Origin: Planctomycetota bacterium
GTDB lineage: Bacteria; Planctomycetota; UBA1135; GCA-002748355
Length of the DNA stretch: 34,439 nucleotides
Reading direction: 5' to 3'
Assembly: GCA_027021385.1 (NCBI GenBank)
Contig: JALUUL010000052.1
Location: 83,567 to 118,005 of the forward strand
Part shown: positions 8,219 to 16,198 of the stretch, in pieces
Layout of the letters: each line of letters opens with the position of its first letter
How positions within the stretch are numbered: position 1 is the first letter of the stretch
The notes under the pieces: model-generated
Databases searched by the model: none
What the model was told of the DNA's origin: nothing
What the model saw: only the letters and a program-made list of their open reading frames with translations
Translations under genes and position numbers: made by a program

Positions 8219-9045
8219 GGATCCCCTGGAAATCCCCGTGGCTCCTGGCCCTCGTCGTTCTCGTCCTGGTGGGCCTGTCGATCCCCTGGGTCTCGAACCG
8301 GGGGACGGGGGGATTCCTGGACGCCGAGACCTGGTTGCGATTGGCGAACCCGGGCCCCCTGCATCGCGCCCACGCCTCGCTCGAAGCGGATTGCTCCCGG
8401 TGTCACTCGCCCGTCGACGGGGCGACGGACGAGAAATGCGTCCAGTGCCACGCGAACGAGGAGACCCTCCTCCTCCTCCAACCGACCGCCTTCCACCGCG
8501 ACATCGGAAGCTGCCGGGTCTGCCACCGGGAACATCGGGGGCGCGAGGCCCCGCTCAGCGAGATGGACCACGAACGGCTGGCCTCGGTCGTCGCGGCGAA
8601 GCTCCTCGAACGGAGAGATGCGGGGGATTCCGAGATCCTCGGGAGGATCCGCCGACTGAGCTCCTGGGCGGGTTCTTCGGGCCCTTCCCTCTCCCTCCCC
8701 GATGCGGGGGTCCTGGAAACGGCCCTCGATTGCAACCAGTGTCACAGCCGGAAGGACCCTCACGCGGGTTACTTCGGGACCTCGTGCGCCGCTTGCCATT
8801 CCACGGACCGCTGGACGATCGCCTCCTACAGGCACCCTTCCGACAGGTCCACCGATTGCCGTCAATGCCACCGCCCCCCCCTTTCCCACTCCTCCCCGAT
8901 GTTCGCGGAGATGTGCGCGAGCATGCTCGGCAAGAAGGGGATACGCGTCGCCTCCTGCCATGCCTGCCACAGGATCACGAGCTGGTTCGAGATCCGCGGC
9001 GCCCCCTGGCACCGGAAGAGCATGGGACACGGCTTCGGGAGATGA
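8215..9045 (+). CDS. Membrane-anchored heptaheme c-type cytochrome
   Basis: The 276-aa protein starts at ATG 8215, sharing ATGA with the previous stop. An N-terminal hydrophobic helix (about 8-26) anchors or exports it. Seven CXXCH heme-attachment motifs are seen: C60-H64 (CSRCH), C75-H79 (CVQCH), C100-H104 (CRVCH), C173-H177 (CNQCH), C191-H195 (CAACH), C215-H219 (CRQCH) and C248-H252 (CHACH). Further histidines (e.g. in FHRD, HREH, SYRHPS, APWHRK) can serve as distal ligands, as in the c3/c7 type. The spacing suggests a three-heme N-terminal and a four-heme C-terminal cluster, separated by a Ser/Leu-rich linker (about 110-170). It is the last gene of the operon and probably the extracytoplasmic end of the electron chain. 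The terminal acceptor is not encoded nearby. Confidence 0.9.
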   Translation: MRIPWKSPWLLALVVLVLVGLSIPWVSNRGTGGFLDAETWLRLANPGPLHRAHASLEADCSRCHSPVDGATDEKCVQCHANEETLLLLQPTAFHRDIGSCRVCHREHRGREAPLSEMDHERLASVVAAKLLERRDAGDSEILGRIRRLSSWAGSSGPSLSLPDAGVLETALDCNQCHSRKDPHAGYFGTSCAACHSTDRWTIASYRHPSDRSTDCRQCHRPPLSHSSPMFAEMCASMLGKKGIRVASCHACHRITSWFEIRGAPWHRKSMGHGFGR

Positions 9046-9052
9046 CCCGAAG

Positions 9053-10468
9053 TCAGGAGGATCCGACGGTTTCGACCCGCGACCCGAAGGGCATGGAACC
9101 CCGTCCCCGGGAATGCGCCCCGATCCCCGGGCCCCGTCCGGTGGCGGGACGACGGAGCGACAGGGCGAGGACGGCCCAGGGGATCAACTGAAGGGCGAGC
9201 CGGTCGAAGGCCGTCGCCTGCAGCCAATCGAGATCCTCGCCCCTCAGGGCTGCGCCCGAGATCAGCAGGCCGGCATGCGCGAGCCCCCCCGCGAGCGGGA
9301 CGAGGGCCGCCCGCCGCCATGCCGGGCTGGCGAGCGCGCGGACGAGCAGGACCGCCGAGACGAGCCACAAGAGTCCGAAGGAGGGTAGAGGAATGGGGAC
9401 CGCCGTGTTGGAAGGGATCCAGGCATAGGCTGTGGTTTGCGCGAGGATCGCCCCGAACTTCGCGGAGGAATCGATCATGCGGCCGAGAAGGTCCCCCCCC
9501 GCCAAGGCCGGCGGGAACGGCGTCAGTCCATGGATCTTCTGGAGGATGAGCCAATACAGCACGGGAAGGAGGGCGAGCGCGAGGGCCACGGCCCGGGCGC
9601 GCGGGGAGCCCTTTCTCCGGGCCAGGAGGAACACGACGGCGACTCCCAGGATGGGCAACCCCTCGATCTTCGTGAGGGCGAGGATGGAGGCCGCGACCCC
9701 CACCGCCGGAAGCGCCCCTTCCTCTCCCTCCCTCCAGCGTTCGGCCTCGAGGAGAAGAAGCATGAAGGCCGCGACGAAGAAGAGGTCCGCCCCCCCGTGG
9801 ACCGCGTTCAGGAGGAGGATAGGTGTCCCCGCGACGAGGCAGAACCGGCCGATCGGATTCCTTCCGCTCCCCTCGAACCGTTCCGCGCACAGGAGGAGGA
9901 AGGCCAGGAGCGCGATCGGCTTGAACAGGGCGATCATCCTCCAGCCCTCCCGGGGGTCCGCATCCAGGAAGGGCAGCTCGGCCAGGGGAAGGAGGGGGGG
10001 GTATCCGCGGTGGCCGGGGATCCACAGATTCTTTAGGGCCTCGAGATCCAGGGAGCGGTGGGTCTGGAAGACCTTCGCATGCGCCGCGAAGTTGAAGAGG
10101 GCGTCGCCATCGGGAAAGGGGGCAAGGAGGGCGATCGGCGCGACGATCAGGAAGAGGGCTGCGGCGAGGAGGGGGAGCGACCGCCCCGGCCCCGAGGGCC
10201 TCGCGGACCTCCGGTCCGCCGCACGACCTCGAAGAAGGAAGAACCCCGCGGGGCCGAGAAGGATCCAAGGACCCGCCAGCGTTTCGAGAGAAAGGGGGAT
10301 CGACAGGAGATCGAAGAGGAGACTCTGGACGGTCACGACCCAGGGACCGAACAGGAGCGCTCGAGCGAGGCGGGCCCAGCCCCTGCGGTCCGGGGTGAGG
10401 AGCAGGGCGGCGATCCCCCCCGCCCCCAGGAGGAACCCGAGCGCCGCCGCCGTGCGGAGGAGGTTCAT
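9053..10468 (-). CDS. Polytopic membrane protein, GT-C-like glycosyltransferase candidate
   Basis: The protein has 471 aa and ten or more predicted membrane helices. Two features recall GT-C transferases that use lipid-linked sugars: an acidic loop after an early helix, FPDGDALFNFAAHAKVF (119-134, with D120 and D122), and PGHRGYPPLLPLAE (151-164), which resembles the HPxYPLL motif of that group. The C-terminal tail (about 440-471) is polar and disordered-looking. Start ATG 10468 overlaps the stop of the upstream small exported-protein gene (ATGA), and an AAGGGGGGGAG tract lies just before it, so the two are probably translated together. It converges on the cytochrome operon with only 7 bp between them. 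The membrane topology is secure; the enzymatic assignment is tentative. Confidence 0.65.
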   Translation of the reverse strand: MNLLRTAAALGFLLGAGGIAALLLTPDRRGWARLARALLFGPWVVTVQSLLFDLLSIPLSLETLAGPWILLGPAGFFLLRGRAADRRSARPSGPGRSLPLLAAALFLIVAPIALLAPFPDGDALFNFAAHAKVFQTHRSLDLEALKNLWIPGHRGYPPLLPLAELPFLDADPREGWRMIALFKPIALLAFLLLCAERFEGSGRNPIGRFCLVAGTPILLLNAVHGGADLFFVAAFMLLLLEAERWREGEEGALPAVGVAASILALTKIEGLPILGVAVVFLLARRKGSPRARAVALALALLPVLYWLILQKIHGLTPFPPALAGGDLLGRMIDSSAKFGAILAQTTAYAWIPSNTAVPIPLPSFGLLWLVSAVLLVRALASPAWRRAALVPLAGGLAHAGLLISGAALRGEDLDWLQATAFDRLALQLIPWAVLALSLRRPATGRGPGIGAHSRGRGSMPFGSRVETVGSS

Positions 10469-11034
10469 CTCCCCCCCTTCGAAGCCTCGCCGCCCGTTCG
10501 GAGCGAGGGTTCGGCGAAGACCTCGAACAGCTTCCCCCCGGACGTGGCCTCCCTGAACTCGAACCGGAACCCGGGAGGAGCCTCAGGGCTCGGCGCTCCG
10601 TGCACGAAGAGGAAGCGGGAGGCTCGCAGCGCCTCGACGAAGCGATCCTCCGAATAGAGCTTCTTCGAGGCCTCCAAGGATTCGAGGAATCTCTTCCCGA
10701 CGACCGCGTGCTCTTCGGGCAGGGCCGCGATCGCCGCCCGGACGAGTTTCGGATCCAGAGCGAGCAGGCACCGGAAGGGTCTTCCGGAAAAGGCCAGTTC
10801 GTATGGCGGAGCCTTCGGGAATCCCGTCAGGACGAGGATGCCCGAAGGCCGCGGCAGGCGGGCTTCGAGGGCGGTCAGTTCGAGGAGGGTCCGGCGGGAG
10901 TCCTCCAAGCCGAAGCGACGGCCCCGTTCCGCCGCACTGAGAGAGGTCGAGCCCTCCCCCCCAAGGAACAGGAGGCCGATCGCGGCCTGTAAGAGGAACG
11001 CGCATCGGAGCAGGAACGAATCGAAAGGTTTCAT
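10465..11034 (-). CDS. Small exported protein of unknown function
   Basis: The 189-aa protein was not recognised. ATG 11034 opens a clear signal peptide (MKPFDSFLLRCAFLLQAAIG, cut near residue 35); the open frame further upstream lies antisense-shifted against the protease gene and has no protein-like composition. The mature part is mixed alpha/beta, with hydrophobic strands (PSGILVLTGFPKAPPYELAF, FLFVHGAP) and no cysteine pair or catalytic motif. It overlaps the following GT-C-like membrane gene by 4 bp, suggesting a shared job at the membrane. A 121-bp gap containing a strong stem-loop separates it from the M48 protease gene upstream. It could be an accessory subunit of the membrane protein; this is inference from coupling only. 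Confidence 0.7.
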   Translation of the reverse strand: MKPFDSFLLRCAFLLQAAIGLLFLGGEGSTSLSAAERGRRFGLEDSRRTLLELTALEARLPRPSGILVLTGFPKAPPYELAFSGRPFRCLLALDPKLVRAAIAALPEEHAVVGKRFLESLEASKKLYSEDRFVEALRASRFLFVHGAPSPEAPPGFRFEFREATSGGKLFEVFAEPSLRTGGEASKGGR

Positions 11035-11120
11035 CGCTCCGCCGGGAGGAGAACCTGGGGAGGGGACACGGGGGAAGGAGAAACAGGATAAACCCCGCGG
11101 GACCTCGGGTAACAGATGGG

Positions 11121-11155
11121 GGCCCCGCTTTCGAGGGCCGGGACTCCGCGGGGCC
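11121..11155 (-). terminator. Stem-loop directly after the M48 protease gene
   Basis: A perfect 8-bp stem, GGCCCCGC (11121-11128) with GCGGGGCC (11148-11155), encloses a 19-nt loop. It abuts the protease stop codon (11156-11158) on the minus strand. No T tract follows in the direction of transcription. It may be a transcript end or a 3' stabilising structure before the next gene pair. Confidence 0.35.
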
Positions 11156-12913
11156 TCAGCTCCTGAGGAATTTCGCCGCGGCGGGGCCGAGGAGGGCGTC
11201 GTTGCCTCCCAGGTGGAGCACGCCCTCGAGTCTCCTCTCGTGGCGGCGGATGCGATCGGCCGGGAGGATTTCGAGCCGGGCGTCGAGGTAGCGATAGAGG
11301 GTCCTGCTGAGTTCGTCCTCCCCCCCCCACCGGAGGAGAAGCGAGAGCCATCCCCGGGCCGCATACGAATCCCCGCGCTCCAGGCTCCGCGCCGCGCGCC
11401 GGTGGGCGAGTCGGCGGAGCTTCGAAAGGGCGCCCGGCCCCTCGAGCCCGTTGCGTTCGGCCAGCAGGCGAGCCCGCATCGCCGCGTCGAGGTCTGCGGC
11501 CTCCACCCTTCCGGGATCCTCCGCGCTCCGGTCCCGGTAGAGGGTCCAGGCCCGTTCCGCCCACCCCGCCCGGAGCAGGAACTCGGCCTCGCCCTCGCGG
11601 CCCTGCGCCACGTAGGCGGGAATCGCGAGACCCAAGGACATGCCCAGGAGGAGGAAGCAGAAGGCCTGCAAGCGGGCGATACGCCGGACCCAACCCTCCA
11701 GGAACCCCCGGTCCTCGACCGCCTCGAGGAAAGCGGTCCTGGAGGCGAGCGAGGGATGGCGCAGTCCGGGCTTGTGCGAACTCGCGGGGAGGATCCTCTG
11801 GAGTTCCTGCAGGGCGTCGACCATGTCGGCGCGGCTCCCACAGAGGGCGGAACCATGGAGGTCGGCCTCGTGCTCGTAGGCGTGCGAGAGCCTGCGATAG
11901 AGCGGGAGCATCAGGAGTTCGATCGCGAGGAAGAGGACGAGGACCGCTTCCTCCCGTTCGAACCCCGTGCTTTCCAGGAGTCCTCCCTCGCCCGAGCCCC
12001 ACCAGGAAAGGGCGGTCGCGGCCATCCAGGGAAAGATCAGGAAGAAGGAGATCTGCTTGAGGACATGCCTCCTCGACGCATGGGCCGCTTCATGCGCGAA
12101 GACCGCCAGGACCTGCCAGGGACGGAAGAACTCGAGGAGGAGATCCGTGAAGAAGAACCTCCGGGACCTGGAGAAGAGCCCGACCATCGCGGCGTTCAGA
12201 CTCCGCAACCGCGTCGGAAGGACCCAGACCCCCTTGATCCTAAGTCCCGCCCTCCTCGCGAGTTCCCGGCAACCCTGGAGCAGCGTCGGGTCCTCCAGGG
12301 GACGCGCCCCGAAGATCTTCCCCATCCAGGCGGGGGTGACGATCGCGAGGACCAGGACCCCGAAGACAAGCCCGAGATCCCGAACGGCGTCGATCGTGTC
12401 GAAGGCCGCCCGGAAGACCGGCAGGATCCTGAGGAGGTCCTGCACGGCGAGGAGACACAGGATCGAGGGGAGGACGATCAGCGCGGCGCGGATCCGCGGT
12501 CCCGCCAGGCGCCCCCGCCCGAGCATCCTCAGCTCGCCGATCAGGAGGAGGATCTCGGACCAGATCCAGGGAGCGAAGAGGCAGATCTCGGACAGGGCCT
12601 CCCCGGGAGGACCGATCCGGAACCGGACGAAGGAGTCCCAGCGCCAGGCGAAGAGCCCGAGTCCGAAGATGAGCAGCGGACCCAGGCCGTAGACCCGGTG
12701 GAACAGCCTGAGGGCGAGCGGAGGGTTCTTCCCCTTCCCGAGGGCCCGGTTCCGGATCAGGATCTCGGCCTCGAAGGAGAGGAGGAAGGCGAGCACCGCG
12801 AGCGAGAGGAAGAACGGAGCCCGGATCCCGTCGCCGGGAATCGGTTCGGGGAGCGAGGTTCCCGCCAGGAGACGGAGGACCAAGGCGGCGAGGAAGGGAA
12901 GCGGGGAGATCAC
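11156..12913 (-). CDS. M48-family membrane zinc metalloprotease
   Basis: The 585-aa protein starts at GTG 12913, overlapping the dapF stop (GTGA) behind a long GGGGGAGGAGGGAGG tract. Several membrane helices (about 5-20, 33-52, 75-95, 105-130, 140-165 and 180-200) precede the catalytic site. HEAAH (H274, E275, H278, in FAHEAAHASRRH) provides two zinc ligands and the general base, and E349 in YEHEADLHG is the likely third ligand. This arrangement is that of HtpX/Ste24-type peptidases. The C-terminal third (about 440-585) is helical with Ala/Arg/Leu-rich TPR-like pairs and is unusually long for HtpX (about 290 aa). Family members cleave membrane or misfolded proteins. The catalytic set looks complete; the substrate is unknown. 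Confidence 0.88.
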   Translation of the reverse strand: MISPLPFLAALVLRLLAGTSLPEPIPGDGIRAPFFLSLAVLAFLLSFEAEILIRNRALGKGKNPPLALRLFHRVYGLGPLLIFGLGLFAWRWDSFVRFRIGPPGEALSEICLFAPWIWSEILLLIGELRMLGRGRLAGPRIRAALIVLPSILCLLAVQDLLRILPVFRAAFDTIDAVRDLGLVFGVLVLAIVTPAWMGKIFGARPLEDPTLLQGCRELARRAGLRIKGVWVLPTRLRSLNAAMVGLFSRSRRFFFTDLLLEFFRPWQVLAVFAHEAAHASRRHVLKQISFFLIFPWMAATALSWWGSGEGGLLESTGFEREEAVLVLFLAIELLMLPLYRRLSHAYEHEADLHGSALCGSRADMVDALQELQRILPASSHKPGLRHPSLASRTAFLEAVEDRGFLEGWVRRIARLQAFCFLLLGMSLGLAIPAYVAQGREGEAEFLLRAGWAERAWTLYRDRSAEDPGRVEAADLDAAMRARLLAERNGLEGPGALSKLRRLAHRRAARSLERGDSYAARGWLSLLLRWGGEDELSRTLYRYLDARLEILPADRIRRHERRLEGVLHLGGNDALLGPAAAKFLRS

Positions 12914-13887
12914 CCTCCCTCCTCCCCCGCCCGGGTCCCGAGGAAGAACCGGCCTGTGGCGACGAGGCGGGCCGGTCCGGTCATCGTGAGCATGCCCGCC
13001 TCGCTCCAGTGGAGACGGAGCCCGCCTCCGGGGAGGCGCACCGCGACCTCCTCTCCGACTTCCGCCCAGCCCGCATCCACGGCCGCGACGAGACAGGCGC
13101 AGGCTCCGGAGCCGCAGGCGAGGGTCCTCCCCGAACCGCGTTCCCAGGTCTCCTGGACCAATTCATCCCCCTCTCTCCGGAGAAAGGAGACGTTAACCCG
13201 GTCGGGGAAGCAGGGAGCCCTCTCGAGTTCCCGGCCGATCCGCGCGACGGCCTCGACCCCGATCGGATCGGTCCCGGGAACCAGCAGGACGAGGTGGGGG
13301 TTGCCGACCGAGAGGGCACGCCCCTCGAGACGCTCCTCACCCTTTCCCAGGTCGAGGGGGAGGGCGAGGCGCCAGGGCTCGGCCCCGCCCCCTCGAGGCC
13401 TCCCCCAGGGGACTCGCCCGGGAAGGAAGGGAATCGCCTCGGCCTCGAAACGGGGGACCCCCATCTCGACCGAGATCGTCCCCGACCGCCCCTCGAAGGC
13501 GAGCACCCGCGTCCTCGACATCCCGGCGTCGCTGCGGAGCACGAAGGCGTCCTCCGCGACGAGACGCCTGCGGTGGAGCCCGACGCAGCGAAGAGCGTTG
13601 CCGCAGGTCGCCCCCCGGGAGCCGTCGAGGTTGAACATGTGCATCCGCGCCTCTCCGGCGGGGTCCTCGATCAGGACCAGCCCGTCGCCCCCGACGCCGA
13701 ACCTCCGATCCGCGATCGAACGCGCGAGCGAGGGAGCCTCGCGCAGGATCTCGACGGGATCGAGGCCCTCGCCCGCGGCCTCCTCGAGGTCGATGTAGAC
13801 GTAGTCGTTCCCGCATCCCTCCATCTTCAGGAAGGGAAGGGAATCAGGCCGCGCGGCCTTTGCGGGTCCTCGGTCGGAAGAAGTCAT
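12910..13887 (-). CDS. dapF: Diaminopimelate epimerase
   Basis: The 325-aa enzyme converts LL- to meso-diaminopimelate, a step in lysine and peptidoglycan precursor synthesis in the cytoplasm. The N-terminal substrate segment KMEGCGNDYVYID (21-33) and FGVGGDG (63-69) are present. The two catalytic cysteines lie in ATCGNAL (C95) and ACGSGAC (C258), which make the usual thiolate/thiol pair of the two pseudo-symmetric halves. The start is set at ATG 13887 because it leaves a normal short leader; the frame also stays open upstream, into the neighbouring gene. The SD is weak. The length is slightly above the usual 275-ish residues because of a 15-residue polar N-terminus and loops. It lies in a minus-strand run, overlaps the M48 gene, and is 22 bp after a small membrane protein gene. 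Confidence 0.95.
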   Translation of the reverse strand: MTSSDRGPAKAARPDSLPFLKMEGCGNDYVYIDLEEAAGEGLDPVEILREAPSLARSIADRRFGVGGDGLVLIEDPAGEARMHMFNLDGSRGATCGNALRCVGLHRRRLVAEDAFVLRSDAGMSRTRVLAFEGRSGTISVEMGVPRFEAEAIPFLPGRVPWGRPRGGGAEPWRLALPLDLGKGEERLEGRALSVGNPHLVLLVPGTDPIGVEAVARIGRELERAPCFPDRVNVSFLRREGDELVQETWERGSGRTLACGSGACACLVAAVDAGWAEVGEEVAVRLPGGGLRLHWSEAGMLTMTGPARLVATGRFFLGTRAGEEGG

Positions 13888-13909
13888 CGGACTTGGGGCC
13901 CTTGGGCGG

Positions 13910-14257
13910 TCAAGCGACGCTTCCGATGATCCGCCAATGGACGCAGAACTGCAGCACGGCCGCATAGACCGCCAGGACGGGAAGGGTCCTCTCCCGGACC
14001 GCCATCATCGACATCAGACCCAGGAGGAGGAGCAGGGCCGGCAGCACGAGATTCCCCTCGAGGAACCCCACCCTGAGGACGTCCGCAAGGACCATGAGCT
14101 GGACCATCGCGACGATCGTCATGCAGACTCCGAAGGATCTCGCCCATTTCGGGTCGTCTCCGCGCCCCCGCCCCTCTTGCTTGGCGAACCGGAAGATCGA
14201 GACGAGGCCGACGAGGGCGAGGGTCCAGGCCGTGGCGTCCATCAGGCTGAGATTCAT
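13910..14257 (-). CDS. Small four-helix membrane protein of unknown function
   Basis: The 115-aa protein was not recognised. ATG 14257 is preceded by GGAGGGAG, six bases away. The open frame extends upstream, but that part is Arg/Pro/Ser-rich and overlaps a stem-loop, so it is excluded. Hydrophobic helices lie at about 8-20, 45-63, 69-84 and 90-110, joined by short charged loops (e.g. FAKQEGRGRGDDPK). There are no conserved polar residues to suggest transport. It lies between the MBL hydrolase gene and dapF, 22 bp from dapF, so it is probably cotranscribed with dapF and the protease gene. Confidence 0.7.
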   Translation of the reverse strand: MNLSLMDATAWTLALVGLVSIFRFAKQEGRGRGDDPKWARSFGVCMTIVAMVQLMVLADVLRVGFLEGNLVLPALLLLLGLMSMMAVRERTLPVLAVYAAVLQFCVHWRIIGSVA

Positions 14258-14287
14258 CGGTCTCCCTCCTCGAAACCGGATCGCGCG

Positions 14288-14313
14288 TCCCCGGGCGGAA
14301 CGAGGCCCGGGGA
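14288..14313 (-). terminator. Stem-loop directly after the MBL hydrolase gene
   Basis: A perfect 9-bp stem, TCCCCGGGC (14288-14296) with GCCCGGGGA (14305-14313), encloses an 8-nt loop. It starts two bases after the hydrolase stop codon on the minus strand. No T run follows. It may separate expression of the hydrolase from the downstream membrane-protein/dapF group. Confidence 0.4.
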
Positions 14314-14315
14314 GA

Positions 14316-15743
14316 TCAGGGGAAAGGATACGACTTTCCCTCGATCGGGACCTGCACATCTCCGAATCCGGCCTTTCGGAGAGCCGAAGCCAGGGACTCC
14401 GAGGGGCCGGGCTCCCCGTGCAGGACCCAGACCTTGCGCGTCCCCCGCGCGAGATGGCGCAAGCCCTCGACCAGCTCCTTCTCGTCGGCGTGGGCGGAAA
14501 GGCCGTTCATCTTCCGGATCCGGCAGCGGACGGTCCGTTCCTCTCCGAGAAGGCGCACCCGGGGCCTCCCCTCGAGCAGGCGCCGTCCCAGGGTGTGCGG
14601 AGCCATCCACCCCACGAGGAGCACGCAATCCTCCGGCCTCTCGAGGCTCTGGAGGAGGTGATGCCGGATCCTGCCGTTCTCGCACATCCCCGAGGCCGAG
14701 AGGATGATGCAGGGTTCCCGCGTCCGGTTCAGCGCCTTGCTCTCCTCCACCGAGTGCGTGAATCGGATCCCCCGCCCGCTGAAGAGCGACCTCCCCGAGG
14801 CGATTTCGGCGGCCGCCACCTCGTCGAAGATCTCGGGATGGCGCTCGAGCACGAGGGTCGCCTCGCGGGCCAGGGGGGAATCGACGACGACCGGGAGACG
14901 GTCGATCCCTCCGGAATCGAGGAGCCTCCCGAGCACATAGAGAAGGTTCTGCGTCCGGCCGACGGCGAAGGAGGGGATCAGGATCCGGCCCCCGTCCCTC
15001 TGTTCCTCCTCGATGATCGCGGCCAGGTCGGTCTCGAGATCGGGGCGGGGTTTGTGCCTCCTCCCCCCGTAGGTGGACTCGGTCAGGAGGACGTCGACCG
15101 GCGGCATCCGGTCCGGATCCCGGAGGACCGGCATGTCCTTCCTCCCGAAATCCCCGGTGAATCCGAGGCGGATCCGATCCCCGGCCCCGCCGAGACTCAG
15201 GTGGACCTGGGCCGAACCCGGGATGTGCCCGGCGTCCAGGAAGACGAGTTCCAGGTCCTCGTCGAGTTTCGCCGGAGTCCGGTAGGGAATCCCGTGCAGG
15301 CGCTTCGAGGCCCTCTCGGCGTCGGCGATCGTGTAGAGGGGCTCCGCCGGCGGCTCCCCCCGCCTCCTGCGCTTCTCGTTCCACCAGAACGCGTCCTGCT
15401 CGTGAATGGCCCCCGAATCCCTCAACAGGACCGTCGCGAGGTCGCGCGTGGCCTCCGTGCACCAGATCCGCCCCTTGAAGCCCTCCCGCACGAGGATCGG
15501 GAGGGTTCCCGAATGGTCGATGTGGGCGTGGGAGAGGATCACGTGGTCGATCCTCCGGGGATCGAAGGGGAGCCTGCGGTTGGCCTTCTCCGCCTCGGCC
15601 CGCCGCCCCTGGACGAGTCCGCAGTCGAGGAGGATGCGCCGGCCCCGCCATTCGAGGAGGTGCTTGCTCCCGGTCACGTTCCGGACCGCCCCGAAGAACC
15701 GGATCCGCCCGTTTTCCGCGGGCGCCTTTCCGCCGGAGGCCAT
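14316..15743 (-). CDS. MBL-fold/beta-CASP hydrolase, probable ribonuclease
   Basis: The 475-aa protein belongs to the metallo-beta-lactamase, beta-CASP and RMMBL group related to CPSF73 and bacterial TTHA0252-type RNases. The zinc site is SHAHIDHSG (H72, H74, D76, H77). Further ligand motifs are AGHIPGSAQ (near 172) and GFTGDFGR. The beta-CASP domain carries ESTYGGR, SFAVGRTQ and LSASGMCENGR. The C-terminal RNA-specificity part has NGLSAHADEKEL, whose His is a further ligand. All active-site motifs look intact. The protein is cytosolic, with no signal peptide. ATG 15743 is 8 bp after the stop of the Bor-like lipoprotein gene, with GGAGG touching the start codon. An RNA endo- or 5'-exonuclease role is known for the family; the target is not. 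Confidence 0.93.
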   Translation of the reverse strand: MASGGKAPAENGRIRFFGAVRNVTGSKHLLEWRGRRILLDCGLVQGRRAEAEKANRRLPFDPRRIDHVILSHAHIDHSGTLPILVREGFKGRIWCTEATRDLATVLLRDSGAIHEQDAFWWNEKRRRRGEPPAEPLYTIADAERASKRLHGIPYRTPAKLDEDLELVFLDAGHIPGSAQVHLSLGGAGDRIRLGFTGDFGRKDMPVLRDPDRMPPVDVLLTESTYGGRRHKPRPDLETDLAAIIEEEQRDGGRILIPSFAVGRTQNLLYVLGRLLDSGGIDRLPVVVDSPLAREATLVLERHPEIFDEVAAAEIASGRSLFSGRGIRFTHSVEESKALNRTREPCIILSASGMCENGRIRHHLLQSLERPEDCVLLVGWMAPHTLGRRLLEGRPRVRLLGEERTVRCRIRKMNGLSAHADEKELVEGLRHLARGTRKVWVLHGEPGPSESLASALRKAGFGDVQVPIEGKSYPFP

Positions 15744-15751
15744 CCTCCGGC

Positions 15752-16057
15752 CTACTTCTCGACCCGGACGGTCCGCATCCTGAGACTCAGGGGGGAGAGC
15801 AGCAGGCTGAAGAGCCCGTCCAGGAAGGTCGTCTCGGTCGTCACCCGGTAGCTCGTGGCCGTCCCCGCCAGACTGTCGGAGTCGAAGGTGTGGACCGGGA
15901 GGAGACCCCAGAGCAGGTACCAGGCCTTGGCCTCGACGACCTCGGTCCCAGCCGCCCCTCCGCCGACCGTATGGGTCTGGACCATGCAGGAGGGAAGGGA
16001 CAGCAGGAGGCAGAGGGTCAAGACCCGAAACGGCTTCGAACGACTCGGCGTATTCAT
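15752..16057 (-). CDS. Small Bor-like lipoprotein
   Basis: The protein has 101 aa. ATG 16057 is chosen because AAGGG lies seven bases upstream; an ATG 15 bases further out would touch its own SD. A signal peptide ends in the lipobox LPSC, so the mature lipoprotein begins with Cys near residue 25. The mature part runs VQTHTVGGG...YLLWGLLPVHTF...TTETTFLDGLFSLLLSPLSLRMRTVRV. The TxT-F(L/V)(D/N)GL-F(S/G) end with hydrophobic residues resembles the Bor/Iss family of phage-lambda-type lipoproteins. Bor affects serum resistance in E. coli; that role cannot be carried over here. It is divergent from guaB and lies just upstream of the MBL hydrolase gene. The family call is moderate. Confidence 0.65.
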   Translation of the reverse strand: MNTPSRSKPFRVLTLCLLLSLPSCMVQTHTVGGGAAGTEVVEAKAWYLLWGLLPVHTFDSDSLAGTATSYRVTTETTFLDGLFSLLLSPLSLRMRTVRVEK

Positions 16058-16088
16058 CGGTTTTCCCTTCATCTCCTTTCCTGCATCA

Positions 16089-16117
16089 TTCCTCCATGGA
16101 AGGCCGCCCGCTAGAAT
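16089..16117 (+). promoter_or_regulatory. guaB: Possible sigma-70-type promoter for guaBA
   Basis: TAGAAT (16112-16117) differs at one position from the -10 consensus and lies 17 bp after TTCCTC (16089-16094), a weak -35. The start codon is 82 bp downstream. It is the only A/T-containing hexamer pair in the 141-bp divergent region between the Bor-like gene and guaB. Housekeeping promoters of this lineage are not known to me, so this is a suggestion only. Confidence 0.25.
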
Positions 16118-16186
16118 CCTCCGCTTTTCCTTCTGCGGCCCGGCCCCGCCGGGTTCGGGCGGAAGGGCCCGGACCGGAGGGGGCCG

Positions 16187-16194
16187 AAAGGAGG
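16187..16194 (+). promoter_or_regulatory. guaB: Shine-Dalgarno fixing the TTG start of guaB
   Basis: AAAGGAGG lies four bases before TTG 16199. It is the strongest ribosome-binding match around, and no ATG is available before the conserved [10 protein letters not shown] segment, so the TTG start is well supported. Confidence 0.75.
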
Positions 16195-16198
16195 CTCC

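Noticed and set aside
10838..13798. Long plus-strand open frame over the M48 and dapF genes
   Set aside because: It is antisense to genes with intact catalytic motifs and is itself Glu/Pro/Arg-rich without domains.
15752..16057. Prophage remnant suggested by the Bor-like lipoprotein
   Set aside because: No integrase, capsid, tail or attachment-site repeat lies nearby; flanking genes are housekeeping.
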